From: Trichosphaerium sp. ATCC 40318
Lineage: Eukaryota > Discosea > Flabellinia > Trichosidae
Direction of reading: 5' to 3'
Assembly (NCBI GenBank): GCA_038496445.1
Contig: JALMLS010000093.1
Location: 861,710 to 925,709, forward strand
DNA length: 64,000 bases
A program made the translations under genes and the position numbers. Of the stretch, positions 1 through 13,424 are shown piece after piece. The first letter of the stretch is position 1; the number at the start of each line of letters is the position of its first letter. The notes below the pieces were generated by a model. That model saw nothing but the letters and a program-made list of their open reading frames with translations. It was not told where the DNA came from and ran no database searches.

Positions 1-470
1 TCCTGTTTTTCACCTTGAGTAGTCTCAATGACAGGTGCAACATTCTCATTTCCAACACTATATGATATAGTCAGGTATTGTGATTCTTTAACAACATTGA
101 GGTTAGCACAGTGCAGTCCAATGTTTAGTGCTAAAGGTAGGAATAATGTGAGAATACTGTTTTGATTCAATTTGGTTTTTTAGATGTAGTTAAGTTGCTC
201 CTCTACTGCCGGCCTTTAAAAGAGTTTCAATTGGATAAGATAATGTTCAACCTGTTTGATTACCACAAACTATTGCAGTTACCTTTTATCTTTATCATAC
301 AGGAGTATGCTATTGGATATTTAAACATTTTTAAGCAATACAGCATTGCCAGCAAAAGTTGGGAAGATTGTATTGCACAGGTGTAAAAACTCTACAAAAC
401 ACTCCTTTACAATCAACAACTGTTCCTTTTTCACATAGGTCAGTGTAAGTTCCAGCATACAACCGTCATA
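1..470 (-). CDS. ML (MD-2/NPC2-like) lipid-recognition protein, partial, runs off left edge
   Basis: Two minus-strand exons can be read. The upstream one (about 470-330) holds a Cys-rich stretch containing DLCEKGTVVDCKG and YNLPNFCWQC. The downstream one (about 145-1) begins at a TTTAG acceptor and contains LHCANLNVVKESQYLTISYS, then continues past the window edge. The spacing 'PN-C...L-C-x6-(S/T)-YLTISYxV' is the second half of the ML domain of NPC2-type sterol/lipid-binding proteins, which are usually secreted or lysosomal and about 150 aa long. The signal peptide exon and the end of the gene are not visible. The gene lies about 85 bp downstream of the coiled-coil gene on the same strand. 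The family call is inference from a cysteine/aromatic pattern and the exon joins are tentative. Confidence 0.4.
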
Positions 471-554
471 CGATCTTGTAAAATACACTCAAACAAACCA
501 GCAAATCATTGTAGTGTAATGTTTTTTATTTACAAATTGTACATGATGTTTTAT

Positions 555-3500
555 TTATTCGCCCCAAGCAAAAGCACCAAGCATCCATTTAGAATTATAC
601 ATGTTTTCATCATTATCAGTAGGATCATTAGATGCAGGACTACTTTAAAATTAACCAACATTTTAAACAACTGTAAAAGATTCGTTATTACCTTAGTGTC
701 TCTATTTTGTCATCGTCTGGTGTTTTTAAAATTGGTTTTACTTCAACAGTTGGGGTTTCTGCGTCAGTTTGTTCAGGCACAGGTATTTCAACAGGCACCT
801 CAGGCTCTTTTGGTTCTTCAGGAGGAACAAACACCTTAGGTTTGGATTCAATACTTTCAGTTTCAGCTGCTGGTACTTGTTCTGGCTCAGCGACAGGTGG
901 TGGACTGATTAAGTGTTAGGTGTGCCTACTATGACTTTACGTACACTACAGCTTCTGGTTTTTGATCTTCTACTGGTTCGGTCTCAGGCTGTGCTGGTAC
1001 AGCTACTTGTGCGCGTGCTGCACTCGCTTTTTCTTCTAGCTGTGCCTTTTCTTGTTGCAATGAATCTATCTTAGCGTATGCATCATGCAGCGTTTGGGAT
1101 AGTTTATTCTTTTCTATTACCAAGGTCTGAACAGATGCACCCATCTTAGATTGAGCAATAACACGGTTTTTAAACTCGAGGTTGGCTACACGATTACGAA
1201 TTAGTTGGACCAAATACGACAAACAGGGGAAAAAAAAAGATAAAACTAGGACGTACACATCAATGTGGTATTCTCGTTCATTAGTTGTTCCGTTGTTTTT
1301 GCTTGCTTCCTAGCGGCTTCAATGTATGTGTTAAGCTGTGACTCCAAAGTTTGCTTCTCCCCTTGTAAATCGTTCTTTTGTTGAAGGATGTTGGTGTTTG
1401 CTTCCTTAAGCGCTTTTCGCGCTTTTTCAAGGCTATCAACACGTTCACGAAGAGCTGCAATCTCCTTGGAATCCTCTTGACGTTGCTCTTCCTGTAGACA
1501 ATGAGTTAGTAAGAGTAAAAAAAGGAGAAGTAAGCTTTGGCAAAAAGTTGTTCGTACAGGAACTTCAACCGCTTTTACAGCATCTGCAGACCGTTGCTCC
1601 AATGTATCCTTAGCAGCTTGCAAGTTATCGTTCGTTTGTGCCAAGAGTGCATCTTTTTCGGATACAGTTGCCGTCAAAGACTCAATGTTACCTTCAAGTG
1701 TTTTGATCTTCATCTCAAGTTCCATCTTCTCAAGCAGCGTATGTTGATTTAACTGATGTATCTCTGTAGCGCCTTCTTCCTGCGATTGCATTTCTCTATG
1801 TGCTCGTTGCAATGCTTCATTAACCTTTACAAAATTGTTTGATGTCTGCGCTAGCTGATCACGGGTTTCTTCCAAGGTTTTTTCAAGAGCAGCCTTCTCT
1901 TTAGAAAGCATGTCTATCTCTGCAGTGTTGACACCAATAATATCTTGTTGCTTCTTCACCTCAACCTCTAGTTTGAGCTTTTCAGCCGAGTCATTATTGA
2001 CATTTTGGGCAATGCTAGTACTGAGCATATTGTTCTCTTGCTAAAAAAAGAAAGAACACAGTTAGAATAGAAATAAAAACCACTGGCAAACTCACCTCAA
2101 GCTGCTGGATCCTGGCATCCATTTCTTTTACACGCACGCTGAGTGCTTCCTTCTCAGCGTTTGCAGTTTTGACAGATGAAGTCAGGTTCTCCTCCAACTT
2201 GTCACGTTCATCACGCTATTTCACACGAAGGTTAGTACTAACAACAAGGACTGTTACAACTTACCAAGAATGACAAAGCAAGTTCAGAGCCTTGCTTCGC
2301 TTCAGTTAAACTGACACGATCAGTGCTGAGCGACATTATCTAACACGCAGTGGGTGAGAACAAAGCACTTGAATAAATAACAAAAAAAAATAGTACCTCT
2401 GTTTGAAGACGGTCATTCTGCTCTGTAAGACGCTTAACACTGTCCTGTGCCTCTTTCAATTGCATTTCAAGACGAACAGACGTGACAGTCAACTACAACA
2501 AGCGTTAACACAGAATTACCAAACAAAAAACTACAACAAAAATCAACAAGAAACTGTAACTCACGTGATCTTGATCCTTATTATGCTGTGTCTTGTAGTG
2601 CTCCAGTTGTGTGCTCAAGCTCCTGTTTTCATCCTTAATCCGACTTACTTCACGTTGAAGTGTTACAACGTCATCAGCAGAACGATCTCCTCGCTCAACC
2701 TTGGCTTGCAAGTCGCTAATCTCTTGATTCAACAGCTGCGCTTGATCTCGCAACTTTTGAGCTGCACTTTCGTGATCCTCTGTAAGGTTTTTGACCATAG
2801 CAGTGTGGGACTTCTTTACATCATCTAGCTCTTCTTCAAGTTGCTTGACACGCTCGTCATTTTGTGGAGCATCCAAATTATCTAGTGGATTCACGCCAAA
2901 AGATGGAAGAGCGCCAGAAAATGGGGACAAAGGACCAGCTTGTTCCTTTGCCTTTTCTTGCAGCAATTTTCTCTCCTGCTCCCACTCTTCTTCTTTGATT
3001 TGATACTGCTGAAGTTGTACAGACAAGTTCTCATTCTTGTGGCGTAGGGCATCAATTTCGCCATCACTTTCCCCTGAAACCTACATCACGTTATTAGATA
3101 ATATGACATACCACTAAACCAAAAAGCGAGAACACTTACACCGCCACGGATCTTCTTGAACAGAACCGCGTTTTGGTTCTCAAGACGAGTATTGTTTTCT
3201 CTCGTTTCGTCAAGTAAATCATTAATAGCATCCAATTCACGTTGATGATTAGCTTTTAAGGCTTTAATTTCTCCCTAATCACATCAATTAGAAATAATAA
3301 TAAAAAATGAAGGAGCTTCGTACTTGGGATTCCAAATATTGTGTTTCCTTTCCTGTAGCATTTGTAAGTTCTTGCTTCAACTGTGCAAGTTGAATCTGGA
3401 GCTTGTTATGCTGTTTAGTCTTCTTAGCAAGCCTATTTGTCATTAGCACGCATTTGCGAACGAGTATTGCTTGTCTACGCACTTTTCTTTGAGATCATCA

Positions 3501-6500
3501 ACAATTTGGTTATTTGCTTCCGCACTGGCTTTGGACTGAAACAAAACGTTAACCACACCAGATATTTGGGATTATGTCTTTACCTGCTCCAAGTTGGCAT
3601 ACTCAACTTGCAAACGACCAAGCTCTGCTCTCAAGGTCTCCAACTCATTTTCATCTTCTTCCATGCCAGATACAGAAAATTGCATGGCTTGCATCGCTTC
3701 CATGGCTTGACTAAAGAGATTTAATTTTTAGCAACATGTACGTATTTCAATAGACCAACTAACCTTTGCTGCTCAAGCTTGGTAGATAGCTCTTCATTTT
3801 GCTTGCGTAGTTTATCAAGCTCCTCTACATCCCATTTTTCAGGGGCTTCACCAATACCAGCGAGCTTAGCAGTCAACTCCTCATTTTGTTGTTTTATAGC
3901 ATCTAATTCAGAAGTCTTCCTTTCTAATTCTTCACTGAGCATTTGCACACTTGTAGTCATACTGCTATCGCCACTGGATCCTGACAATGCTGCTAGCTCC
4001 GCTTGTAAGTTATTACGCTCTTCTGTGAGCTAAGCAAAGTTAACAAAAGCGCTATCCAACAAAAATATCATTTGCAACATAGCAACTACAAACCTTAGTT
4101 ATGGTCTCGTCAAACTCACGCTGAGTTTCTCCCAGCTTTTCGTTCACAAATTGTAATTCTTGCACTTGTTGTTCCATTGGTAATAATTCAGTCACCTGTG
4201 CATTGAGCTTAGCAACACGCTCTTCTGCTTGACTCTTTTCGAGTTCCAAATTCTGAATTTGTATCTGAGCGTTTGTAAAATCTAGATGAAACCTTCTTAG
4301 TAAAATAGACAACCACCAAATATCATACCTTTCATACGCGATCGAACATCAATGAGCTCTGCTGTAAGCTCATTGTTTTGACTCATAGCTTCTTCATACG
4401 CGGTATTGATAGCATCACGCTCTTGTCCCAAGGAAGCATTAACATCCTGCAATGTTAAGCACTGTTCACTGTATTGTGATAGCGCAGCTGTAAAAAAATG
4501 TAAGAGTCTTTTCTGGTTCAAGAGGCAACCACATACCGTTTGCCTTCGCACAATCTCCACCAAGTTGCTCACATTGTGTAGTTATTTCTTCAAGCGATTG
4601 AGCTTTTTGTATGTTATCCGACATTAGACGTTTCTTGGCTGCCTTCAATTTTGTATTTTCTGTCTTTAACATTTTAGCAAGTTTTTTTAATTTGCGACAT
4701 TCTAGAGCAAGGCCTTTTCCTTTCTCCACCAATGTCTCTTGCATTTCTTCCAAGTGAGTGATTTTCTCTTGCATCATCTCCTTTTCGCCCTCGTTTTGGT
4801 CATTTATCTGGACATTCAATAATTCAAGCTTCTCCAATGCTTCATCGCGTTCTTGTTGAAGTACATTGGCAGCCTCATTTAACTCTTGTTCAGTAGCAGT
4901 AGCAGCTTGTAATAACTTGTTGACTTCATCATACTTGTTGTTTACAGAATCCAACTGCTCCTAAAAGACTTGTAAGCAAAATATACAGACGTTGTAAACT
5001 TTACATTTCCAGCTTTTTAGTTGCCAAATTGTACCTTGTGGTCAGTCGCAAGTTGCGCTCTTGCTGCTTCGAATTGTGCTTCTAGACCTGCGCGCTCATC
5101 GAGCCAAGATTTTTCTGCTTCGCCATGCTTTAGTACCTTTGCAGCTAAAGCAGACCGCTCGAGGTCTAATGAGTATACATCGCTTTCGTGTGCCTCTTGT
5201 TGTGTTTTTAAACCAGTGACTTCGTCTTCAAGTGCTGTTTTAGTAACTTGGAGCTCATCAACAGTCTCTTGAAGTTGTTTGTTCTTGCCAAGCAATTCCT
5301 CTACAGAGTCTTCCAGTTCTTGAGTTTTGTCTGCCTGTGCAGCACGGTCTTGTAACTCTTTTATACTCTCTGCAAATTCGTCACGTTGGCGAATAGCATC
5401 TGCGTGATCTGTTTGCAGAGTGTCATATAAGTGCTGCTGACCCTGTAGTTGGGTGATAAGGTCAAGGTTCTCAGTCTCCATCTTCTCAATGTTTCGGTGA
5501 AGTTCTGCCATTTCGTCCACCTTACCTTGGTACGCCTCCTCAATACGGACCATCCTATCGACCAGCCCCTGCGTCTTAGCTATTAACGCATCACTACTGG
5601 CTTTGCGTGCTTCCAACTCATTGTTTGCATCACTGAGCTGTGTCTGCAAGTCCTGTATTGCCATATTCTTGTTCTCACTACCAGCCACTTGTTCTTTTAA
5701 TGTTGTAATTTCAGTTTCATACAGTTGCAACTAGCTTGTATTTAGCAAAAATCCTCAACTTCTTTGTGCCACTTTTGCGTACTTGTGCAGCCTGCTCATT
5801 CGTCTTACTATGCAGTGCTTCGACCTTCTCCTTTTCTCTCTTGGCCAAGGCTTTGTATTGCCCCATTAGTTTTTTTAATTTAGCCACAGCTGTTGGAGAC
5901 GCCGTAGGAGATTTTGTGCTATCATCAAGTTGCTATGAACAAAAATTAGTAAAAATTGGTTACAAACATAACAAACCTTTTCAACTGAAACTTTTGCCTT
6001 CGTTGCTGCGTCCTAACAAAACAAGTCAAACCAAAACAACCGCGTTTAAATTTCTTCACTAGAGAACAGCACGTACCACTTGATCCAGTAGATATTGCCT
6101 CTCAGTAGCAAAAGCATTGTTCTTCTCTTGCAAATCAGTGATAACATCTTCTGTTTTAGTCAATTGATCACGCAATGCTGTAACTTCAGCAGTAGCAGTG
6201 GCAAGGGATCCTTGCAACTCTGCCAATTCAGCAGAGGTGTCCTCACTTTCTACTTGGGTTGTTTGCGCCAACAATGTTTCGAGTTCTTCGCACTTGCGTG
6301 CAAGGGCATCGCGCTCATCCAATAATTCAAAATCAGCACCAAGATCATTTAGATCATTGCTTTGCTGTTGAGCTTCAATTGCAGCAAGGTCACCGGTTAG
6401 CTTGATGTTTTGAAGCTTAAACTGATCTCGTTCTTCTTGGAGTGCTTTGAGATCCTTTAGCTTTTCTTTTACATCAGCCAGTTGCTCCAGTTCCCACTGT

Positions 6501-9500
6501 AGCGCTGCATTCTCCTTGACAAGATCTACAGATGGCTCTTCGTTTTCCAGCTCTTCAAGTTTTTCTTTCAACTGAGCATTCTCAGCCTGCAACTCTTCAA
6601 CATTTGAAGATGCACCAAAGGCGTCGTCAGTCATCCAATCATCAGCTGGAGTAGCACTCTTTTCAGCAAGTTCTTGCTGTAAGGCAGTGTTTTCTTCCCG
6701 CAACTTCTTAAGCTCGGCCTCCTTGGTTGCATCGCTCTATTTGGTCCGGTTAGAATACTAGGAGATGAACAAATAATCGTACAGCTTTTTTCTTCTTGAT
6801 AATCAGTCGAAGCTTTTTAGCAGTGGTTTCGAGGCCTGTTAATTTACGCTCAAGCTCAGAGCTGTTTGCAACCAACACTTCGTTTTCCTGTATTCACAAA
6901 AGTTAGACTACAAAAGGAATTTTGAACTACCTCTGTTGCGCGATTAGCACGCTCTAAAGCGGCTTGGGCATCGGTGGTTAATTTACCAACTTGCTCTTCT
7001 TTAGATTCTAAGAGCTGCTTTAAGCCCTTAGTCTCTTCTGTTAAAATAGGGACGAGCTGGAGGCAATCATTAGTTTACAATAGTCGCTTATGTAAAAAGG
7101 TCAATAAAATACCTGTGCATCACTGGCTGCACTCTCATAGTCTTGTTTGTATTTATTTGAAGACTGAATGGCCTCTTCCAACTTTGATGCAAGCTCTGAT
7201 ATTTTTTTCTTTGCATTCTAAGAACAAGAGTTGGCGATGAAATAATTGACCCAGAAGCAAATCATACCTTATCACTTTCCAAACTCTCCTTTTTGAGAGT
7301 ATCCAATTCGCGCTTAGCTTCCTTAAGTCCTTTATTCTCTTGTTCTAGAGCATGTTCACGAGCTTTTTGTGATTTTTGTAGCGCATCTAGGCTAGCTTTG
7401 GCTTGTTCCACTTCTTTCAACTTATCCGTCTGGCAATGCAATTAGCAAAAAAAGGACAAAACAATTTGAAGTTTCGCCTTTGCAGAAAAGACAATGTACC
7501 TTAGTGTTTACTTCTTTTTGTAAACGCTTCGCATGTCGTTTATATTTACCAACTTCTTCAACGTGTTTTTTTTGGCTAGCTTGCATAGACGCCAACTTAT
7601 CGTCTAGTTCTACCTTGGACTTTTCCAGGTTGGCAATCTTAGACTTCATTTCGCTGTTCTCCTTATTTAAGCCTACAAAACAAGTCAGAATAACCAACAA
7701 AAAAACCAGGTGACATTTAGACAGTCAATAATTACAACGTACGTTCCAAGTTGGCAGTATTTTGAATGAGAACTTTTCTATCTGGTACTACTGCAGCGAT
7801 ACTAATTGACTTTTCTTTCCAGTGTTCCTTCTCATGCAATAACTCCTTGCACTTCCGAGCTAGTTGATTTTTTTCCTAATGAAAATGTCAACCGAAAGTA
7901 AGTTTACAATATAATATTAACATACTTTAGAAACAGCTTTGTGGTTCTCAAGAAATTCTTCCATTTCGCCTTCAAGTGTGTCCTTTTCATTTCTAAATCT
8001 CATTTAACAACACGAACAAAGACTGTTTAAAAGATAAAAAGAAACCTACTTCAGTTCATCGCGTTCTTTTAGTAACACTAGGACCTGATCTTCAAGTACC
8101 GCTATAGCCTTTCGTGACACTGACACCTTAAAAATGATTAGATTATAAACGATTGGATATCAAATACAAGTATCAAGTGCGTACCTGATCAGTGGGGAAT
8201 GGTTGCTTGTAAACAGTAGGCGGCTCTGGATCATCTTCAGTTGCAACAGGGATACCGAATTCATTGTTTACCCAACCATTCTGGTGGTTAATTGGCGTTG
8301 TGGCAGAAGACTAAAGTCAAAAAAAATTAGCAAATTTGTTTTCAATTCTGAATTTAAAAAAAAGTTTACCCAATCTTCAGCGTGCCCTCCGTTTGGCTTT
8401 GCTCCGGGAGGTGTAGCAAACAAGCGCCCAGCAGGGGTGTTGAAATAGTTCATCGCTAGACATACAAATAAGCACAAATTACTCAGTAAAACAGGTCGAT
8501 TTGTTGCACATACCAGGAGCAACAGCAACTTCTTCTGTTGCTGGAGTGGTAATATCATGTATGCTCACGAATTCTTCATCACCTTCATCAGAGTCACTGC
8601 TTTGCTACTCGGATCTTAAGTACTTGATAACAATAATACTAAAAGCGTACAGCCACAGTAGGGATAAATCCTGGTGTTAGATCAATTTGTGGAAGTTCTT
8701 TCTTCTCTTGCTGTACAGTAGGTGACATGGCGCCATTGGCCGTAGTAGGTAATACATTGTCATTTACCGCGATTACTTCCTCAGGCTTGCCAACAGAGGG
8801 AGGAGGTGCGGTATACATTTCCTCAGTGTTGGCAACAGGAACAGCACTGTGCTCAGTTTGCGGAGATTTTACTGAAGTTAATTTCCTAGGTTTACGCTTC
8901 CGCATGGCTCTCTTTTCACGTTTTTCACGTTTCTCACGCTTGATATCTTCAATGAATTAATTACACTGCACCAAAAAAAAAGTTGAAAACCGTACCCTCC
9001 TTTGTTGGCAAAACTGCATCAAAGCTCTCTTCCATGGCTGTCATGTATCCTGCACTGTCAACACTCGCAGTCATTACCGAAGGATCCAAAGAAAGTGGCT
9101 GCTCATTCAGCACAATACCAAAGCCAGTATCGCCGAAGTAATCAGTTGATGGACCAACATCTACTTCTGGCTCGTTTGAATTTTCCATAACAAATGTTGG
9201 TGCACTTGGCCCTTCTGGATCCACACCAATCTGAGGCACACTTGCAGGCATAGTAGGTACATCACCAAACGACTGATTTTCGCCAGCAATGAATGTCTGA
9301 GGCGCATTTACTGTATCATCGGCCTTTTCGTGATCTGAAGCTGTGCCATCAACTTCAATTTCTTTTTGAATAGGTAATGGAGTCGGAGCAAATCCCTCAT
9401 CGTGTGATGGCGTAATCTGAGGTATAAATGGTTGTGGTTGTGGTACAATAGCAGGTACATCCTGTACAACAGGAATATCGGCAGTGCCTACTGTTGGCAT

Positions 9501-10130
9501 CCCTTGGTCGACTTCTGTAGTTGGAACTGTTTCAGCCGGTACAAGCGGTACAAAAGGAGTCGCTGGCTAATAGTACAATAAGTTGATAGTTTAATTTACA
9601 AAAACTTCCTTGTCGTACTTGTTCAACCGGCGTTGAAGGCGTTAGCACTTTTGGTTGTTTAGCTTCTTCTTCTCTCTTTTTAGCAGCTTCCATCTCACGC
9701 CTTTCTTTTCTAGTCATGACGCGGTCTTGCTGAGGGCGTGGAGCTCCCATTGTAAAAGTAGTTATAGAGCTTTGCGCGGTTGAGAGCAAAGGTGCAACGA
9801 ATCCAATGGCTAAAATTGTGAGCTGACAGTTCGTTTTCATTTTTTACTGAGGTGACAAGTACCTGATGAAGTCGCTGAAGGAGCGGCATTACGTGCACGG
9901 CCCCTTTTGCGCCGTGTCCTGGTTTTTTTAGGATTTTTCGAGCTCTTCTACAAAAAATAAGAAATTGCGAGTTTTTGATGATTAATAGATACGTACAGGT
10001 GGCCCACTAGATGTAGGTGGCGGTCCTAGGCGAGTGAAAATGTTAGTTAACGCTGCAAACTTTTTTTTATTATGACAAATTGAAAAAGTAATTGTTTGAT
10101 GTCCAAACTGTGTAACGCACCACTGGACAT
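555..10130 (-). CDS. Giant coiled-coil protein with Pro-rich disordered N-terminus
   Basis: This is a minus-strand gene of about 30 exons. The start is an ATG at 10130 (MSSGPPPTSSGPP); a basic exon follows (KKTRTRRKRGRARN). Residues roughly 50-450 are low-complexity Pro/Val/Glu-rich, including MGAPRPQQDRVMTRKERRE. From about 8.2 kb down to 1.0 kb almost every exon is heptad-rich coiled coil (Leu/Glu/Gln/Lys, e.g. LEDQVLVLLKERDELK). The C-terminus returns to a Pro/Glu-rich tail (PKVFVPPEEPKEPEVP). I place the last exon after an intron at about 691-630, ending DENMYNSKWMLGAFAWGE with the stop at 555-557; AATAAA overlaps the stop. Estimated length is about 2,500 aa. I see no kinesin, myosin, GRIP or FYVE domain, so a golgin, centrosomal or cytoskeletal scaffold is only a guess. 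Many exon ends were not individually verified. Confidence 0.8.
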
Positions 10131-10500
10131 GTGAATATATCAATTTAAGCCTTGAACATAAACAAATGCTGTGAATAATATCTAAAGTAGCGTTAATACC
10201 AAAAAAAGGCTATGCGCGGCGTAGTGTACACGCTCGCACCAAGGAGGATGATAACAAAAAACAAGAGAAACACTTTACAATTATTGTTTTTCGCTTGTAC
10301 TACTTACGCAATTTACAACGTCACCAAAACTACAATTCTTGCTTTTCGGTGTTTGCCTACGTGTTTTTTCTAAAGTCCTAACATTTTGACTTTTTTGACA
10401 CGGCGCGTTTTTTTCTCGCAAAGGGTCACACAAAAATTTTGTTGGCAAACTCTTTTATTGTTTCAAACAGCACCCTTCACAATAACGAAGTAGGTTAAAC
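10131..10500. promoter_or_regulatory. Shared 5' region of divergent coiled-coil and PSMA1 genes
   Basis: 370 bp separate the start codons of two divergently transcribed genes, so this interval should hold both core promoters and 5' UTRs. It is AT-rich with runs of T. I see no convincing TATA box or other named motif. Confidence 0.5.
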
Positions 10501-11707
10501 ATGTACAGGCACCAGTACGACAGCGACATAACCATCTGGTCGCCTCAGGGCCGCATACATCAGGTTGAGTACGCCATGGAGGCCGTTAATCAAGGCTACG
10601 CCTGCGTTGGTTTAAAATCTAAAACACACGCTGTTATTTGCGCCCTACAACGCGCCAGTTCAGAGCTCGCGTCTTACCAACGCAAGATCTTCGAAATAGA
10701 TGATCACGTTGGTATTTCTATCGCTGGTTTAACAGCTGACGCAAGAGTACTGTGCAAATTCATGCGCACTGAGTGTTTAACGCACAAATACACGTATGGA
10801 TCGCCTATTGTGGGTAGCAGATTGCTCAAGCGCGTTGCAGACAGTATCCCACCCAACTAATTTTTTGTTACTTTTTTTTTAAACGGCCAAAACCACAAAA
10901 CAATCAATGATTGCGCTTGTGTGGCCACCTAAAGCTCCTTAACGAAACCTTGAATCCCAAGTTAACACACAACGTTATGGTAGAAGACCTTATGGTGTAG
11001 GATTATTAGTGATTGCTCATGATGTACGTACTAGTAGATAGATATTGTTTTATTGGTCTTTTTTTTTTTGTTCAATTTGTAACTTATTTCCTTGTTTCAG
11101 CAAAATGGACCTCATTTGTACGAATCATCTCCTTCTGGCAATTACTATGACTTCAAAGCACAAGTACAGTCATTGTATTTTTTTGTAGTGTTAACGTGGC
11201 TCAGGCAATTGGCAGACGCTCCCAATCATGCAAGACATATCTTGAAAAAAATTTCGAAAAATTTGAGTCCTGTACGCTTGTTTGATGCGAAAGAAGCCGT
11301 ATAACTTATTCACATATAGTGTCTTTGGATTCACTTGTTAAGCACGGCCTCCGATCCCTTCGCGAAGCTTTGGCACGCGAAAAAGATAAGGATAAGGTAA
11401 ATTTCTTTACTGCTTTTTTTAAATTCTTTTGTCTAATCGTTGCGTACCCAGGAACCTATTGAGCTTACTTTGAAGAACTGCAGTGTCGGTATTGTTGGTG
11501 AGGGACAAAAATTCAAGATCCTCAGCGGTGACGACCTCCGACCTTACGTGCGTTTACACACCATTTCTTTACGAAGTGTCAAAATTATAAATGACAAGTT
11601 TACATTTTACCAACACCTCGCATCTACTCACCTACTTCCAGATTTTGGGAATTGATGACCAAGATGATGATGAAGAAGAAAACACTGGCATGGATACGAG
11701 CTCATAA
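10501..11707 (+). CDS. PSMA1: 20S proteasome subunit alpha type-1
   Basis: This is an alpha-ring subunit of the 20S proteasome core. The start at 10501 gives [20 protein letters not shown], which carries the alpha-subunit N-terminal signature (YDxDxTxWSPxGRxxQVEYAxEA). Next come GLKSKTHAV and [17 protein letters not shown]. The ORF stops near 10860 only because of an intron. I read introns at 10844-10961, from 11031 to the CAG before 11101 (donor GAT|GTACGT), at about 11164-11202, about 11274-11325, about 11398-11451 and about 11550-11640. The exons between give [51 protein letters not shown] and [16 protein letters not shown]. The end is an acidic tail ([10 protein letters not shown]) with the stop at 11705-11707. 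Length is about 245 aa, normal for the family. AATAAA follows at about 11768. The PSMA1 (yeast Pre5) assignment rests on the matching N-terminus and the RSQS..TYLE and KHGLRxLREAL segments. Confidence 0.95.
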
Positions 11708-11961
11708 ACTTGTACAAAACACGCACCGTTTGGACACCTCTTATAAAATGTATTTGTGTGCAATTTAAAATAAACACCCTTTAAAAACCCGCAAGACTAA
11801 TATAATAAACGCAATGCATGCTTTTTAAAACAAAGCAAATGGTTGGAAACAAAACGACTAACTGACAATTATTCGTGTTTTATTTTTATTACAAAGTTTG
11901 ACTCGTTTTTTGTTTTTGGTTTTTTTTTTTGAAAACTGATCAATTCTGCCAAACAACAAAC

Positions 11962-13302
11962 ATGGCTAATAACAAGTACAAAGTTGTACTCCTTGGTGAA
12001 GGTAAAGGAATTACAGCTTGTAGCCACGTAATTATTTAACCCCAATTGTCGCTAGGGTCTGTGGGTAAATCCTCTGTCTTTATGATGTGGACTCAACGCA
12101 AGTTTAATCCTAAACACATTGAAACAATGCAAGCCACATTTAAGGAACAGGTAGTACGCCTACCAACCGGTAAACGTTGCACAGTGGCACTTTGGGTAAG
12201 TAAACAGCCTCAACAGCAAAAAAAAAAAGCCAAACAAATCAAATAATTTGATAAACGTGAACAAACGCTTAAAACATTTGCTTACGTGCGCCAATATTCT
12301 TGAAATAGATGTATTGGTCTTTCTGCGAGAGCTACACTTTTTCCTATATAACATACATCACTGACAGCCTCTCCTAGGATACCGCTGGCCAAGAGAGGTA
12401 CAAATAAGGACTAAAAGAAAAAAAAGAACAACGCTAGGCTAATTACTAACTAACTACAGGTTCCACGCATTAAGTCCAATCTACTACAGAGACGCCAATG
12501 GTAACATGATCGGTTTTATTCAATAATTTCCTGTGTATTTGCGTTTGACGTTTTTCAAAAAAATCAAACCAGAATACGACTGACATTTCTCAACGCTCAG
12601 TTGTTGCCCAAAAAATATTGCGGTCACGCTCCCATTAATTTTTTAGCGACGACAAGCAAAGTCTTAGTGTCATTTATTACTGAGAAATCTTTTTTTTTTT
12701 TGGAAATACCGTAATCCTCCTGACATATTTTGGTAGGCGCTATCCTTGTTTACGACATTACAGACAATAAATCTTTCACAAGGGTAACAAACTGGGTAAA
12801 GGAGTTACGCTCAGTGCGCGGAAACGACATTGACCTCGTGATTGCTGGTAACAAGATAGACTTAGAAAAACATCGTGCTGTTAACAAGGACGAAGCTATA
12901 GCGTGAGTAGCTGCTTCAATGTATTTCATAATAACTAACCACTTGCATCACAGTTACGCTAAAACTCAAGGAGCAGAGCACTTTGATACATCAGCAAAAT
13001 TGAACAAAGGAATCCACGAATTATTCGGCAATTTAGCAAAGAGTGCGTAACCTCTGCCAATCTGGTTGATCCACGTTAACGTATTTTTTTGCAGAGATGA
13101 TGGAACACGGAGACAAAGGTCCAGGAAACACTAAAAAGCACGTGCAATTGCCATTGATTGCAGTTTTTTAATATTCCATTTTTATCTTGCGAAGAAAAAA
13201 AACTAACTGATCCTATGCAGACGTTCCGAGCGTACCCTAATTATCGACAACACATCTCCGGAACCAAGGAGAACTGGTGGATCATGCTGTGGATCATCAT
13301 AA
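11962..13302 (+). CDS. RAB21: Rab-family small GTPase, RAB21 type
   Basis: This membrane-trafficking GTPase acts on early endosomes and in integrin traffic in known relatives. The start at 11962 gives MANNKYKVVLLGEG. After the first intron (12002-12055) comes the P-loop GSVGKSS, then the switch I region with THR-type effector sequence replaced by HIETMQATFKEQVV as in RAB21. DTAGQER (G3) is split by an intron and followed by FHALSPIYYRDANGAILVYD. GNKIDLEKHRAV (G4) and TSAK (G5, as DTSAKLNKGIHELF) are intact. At least six introns are present. The final exon ends RRTGGSCCGSS, so the twin cysteines for geranylgeranylation lie four residues from the end, as in the RAB21 group. Stop at 13300-13302. 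All catalytic motifs look intact. Confidence 0.93.
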
Positions 13303-13424
13303 TATGCCGTGTATAACGTTCTTCCCACGTTCAATAGCAAAACTCAATTTGTAATCTACGTGTAAATAATTCCATAAAGTATCAGTCAACATTAAACAAA
13401 GACAATTTTATTTTTTTGTTGATC

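Noticed and set aside
5017-5272. Plus-strand Ser/Cys-rich ORFs across the coiled-coil gene
   Set aside because: These are antisense shadows of Glu/Leu-rich coiled-coil codons, with no exon continuity.
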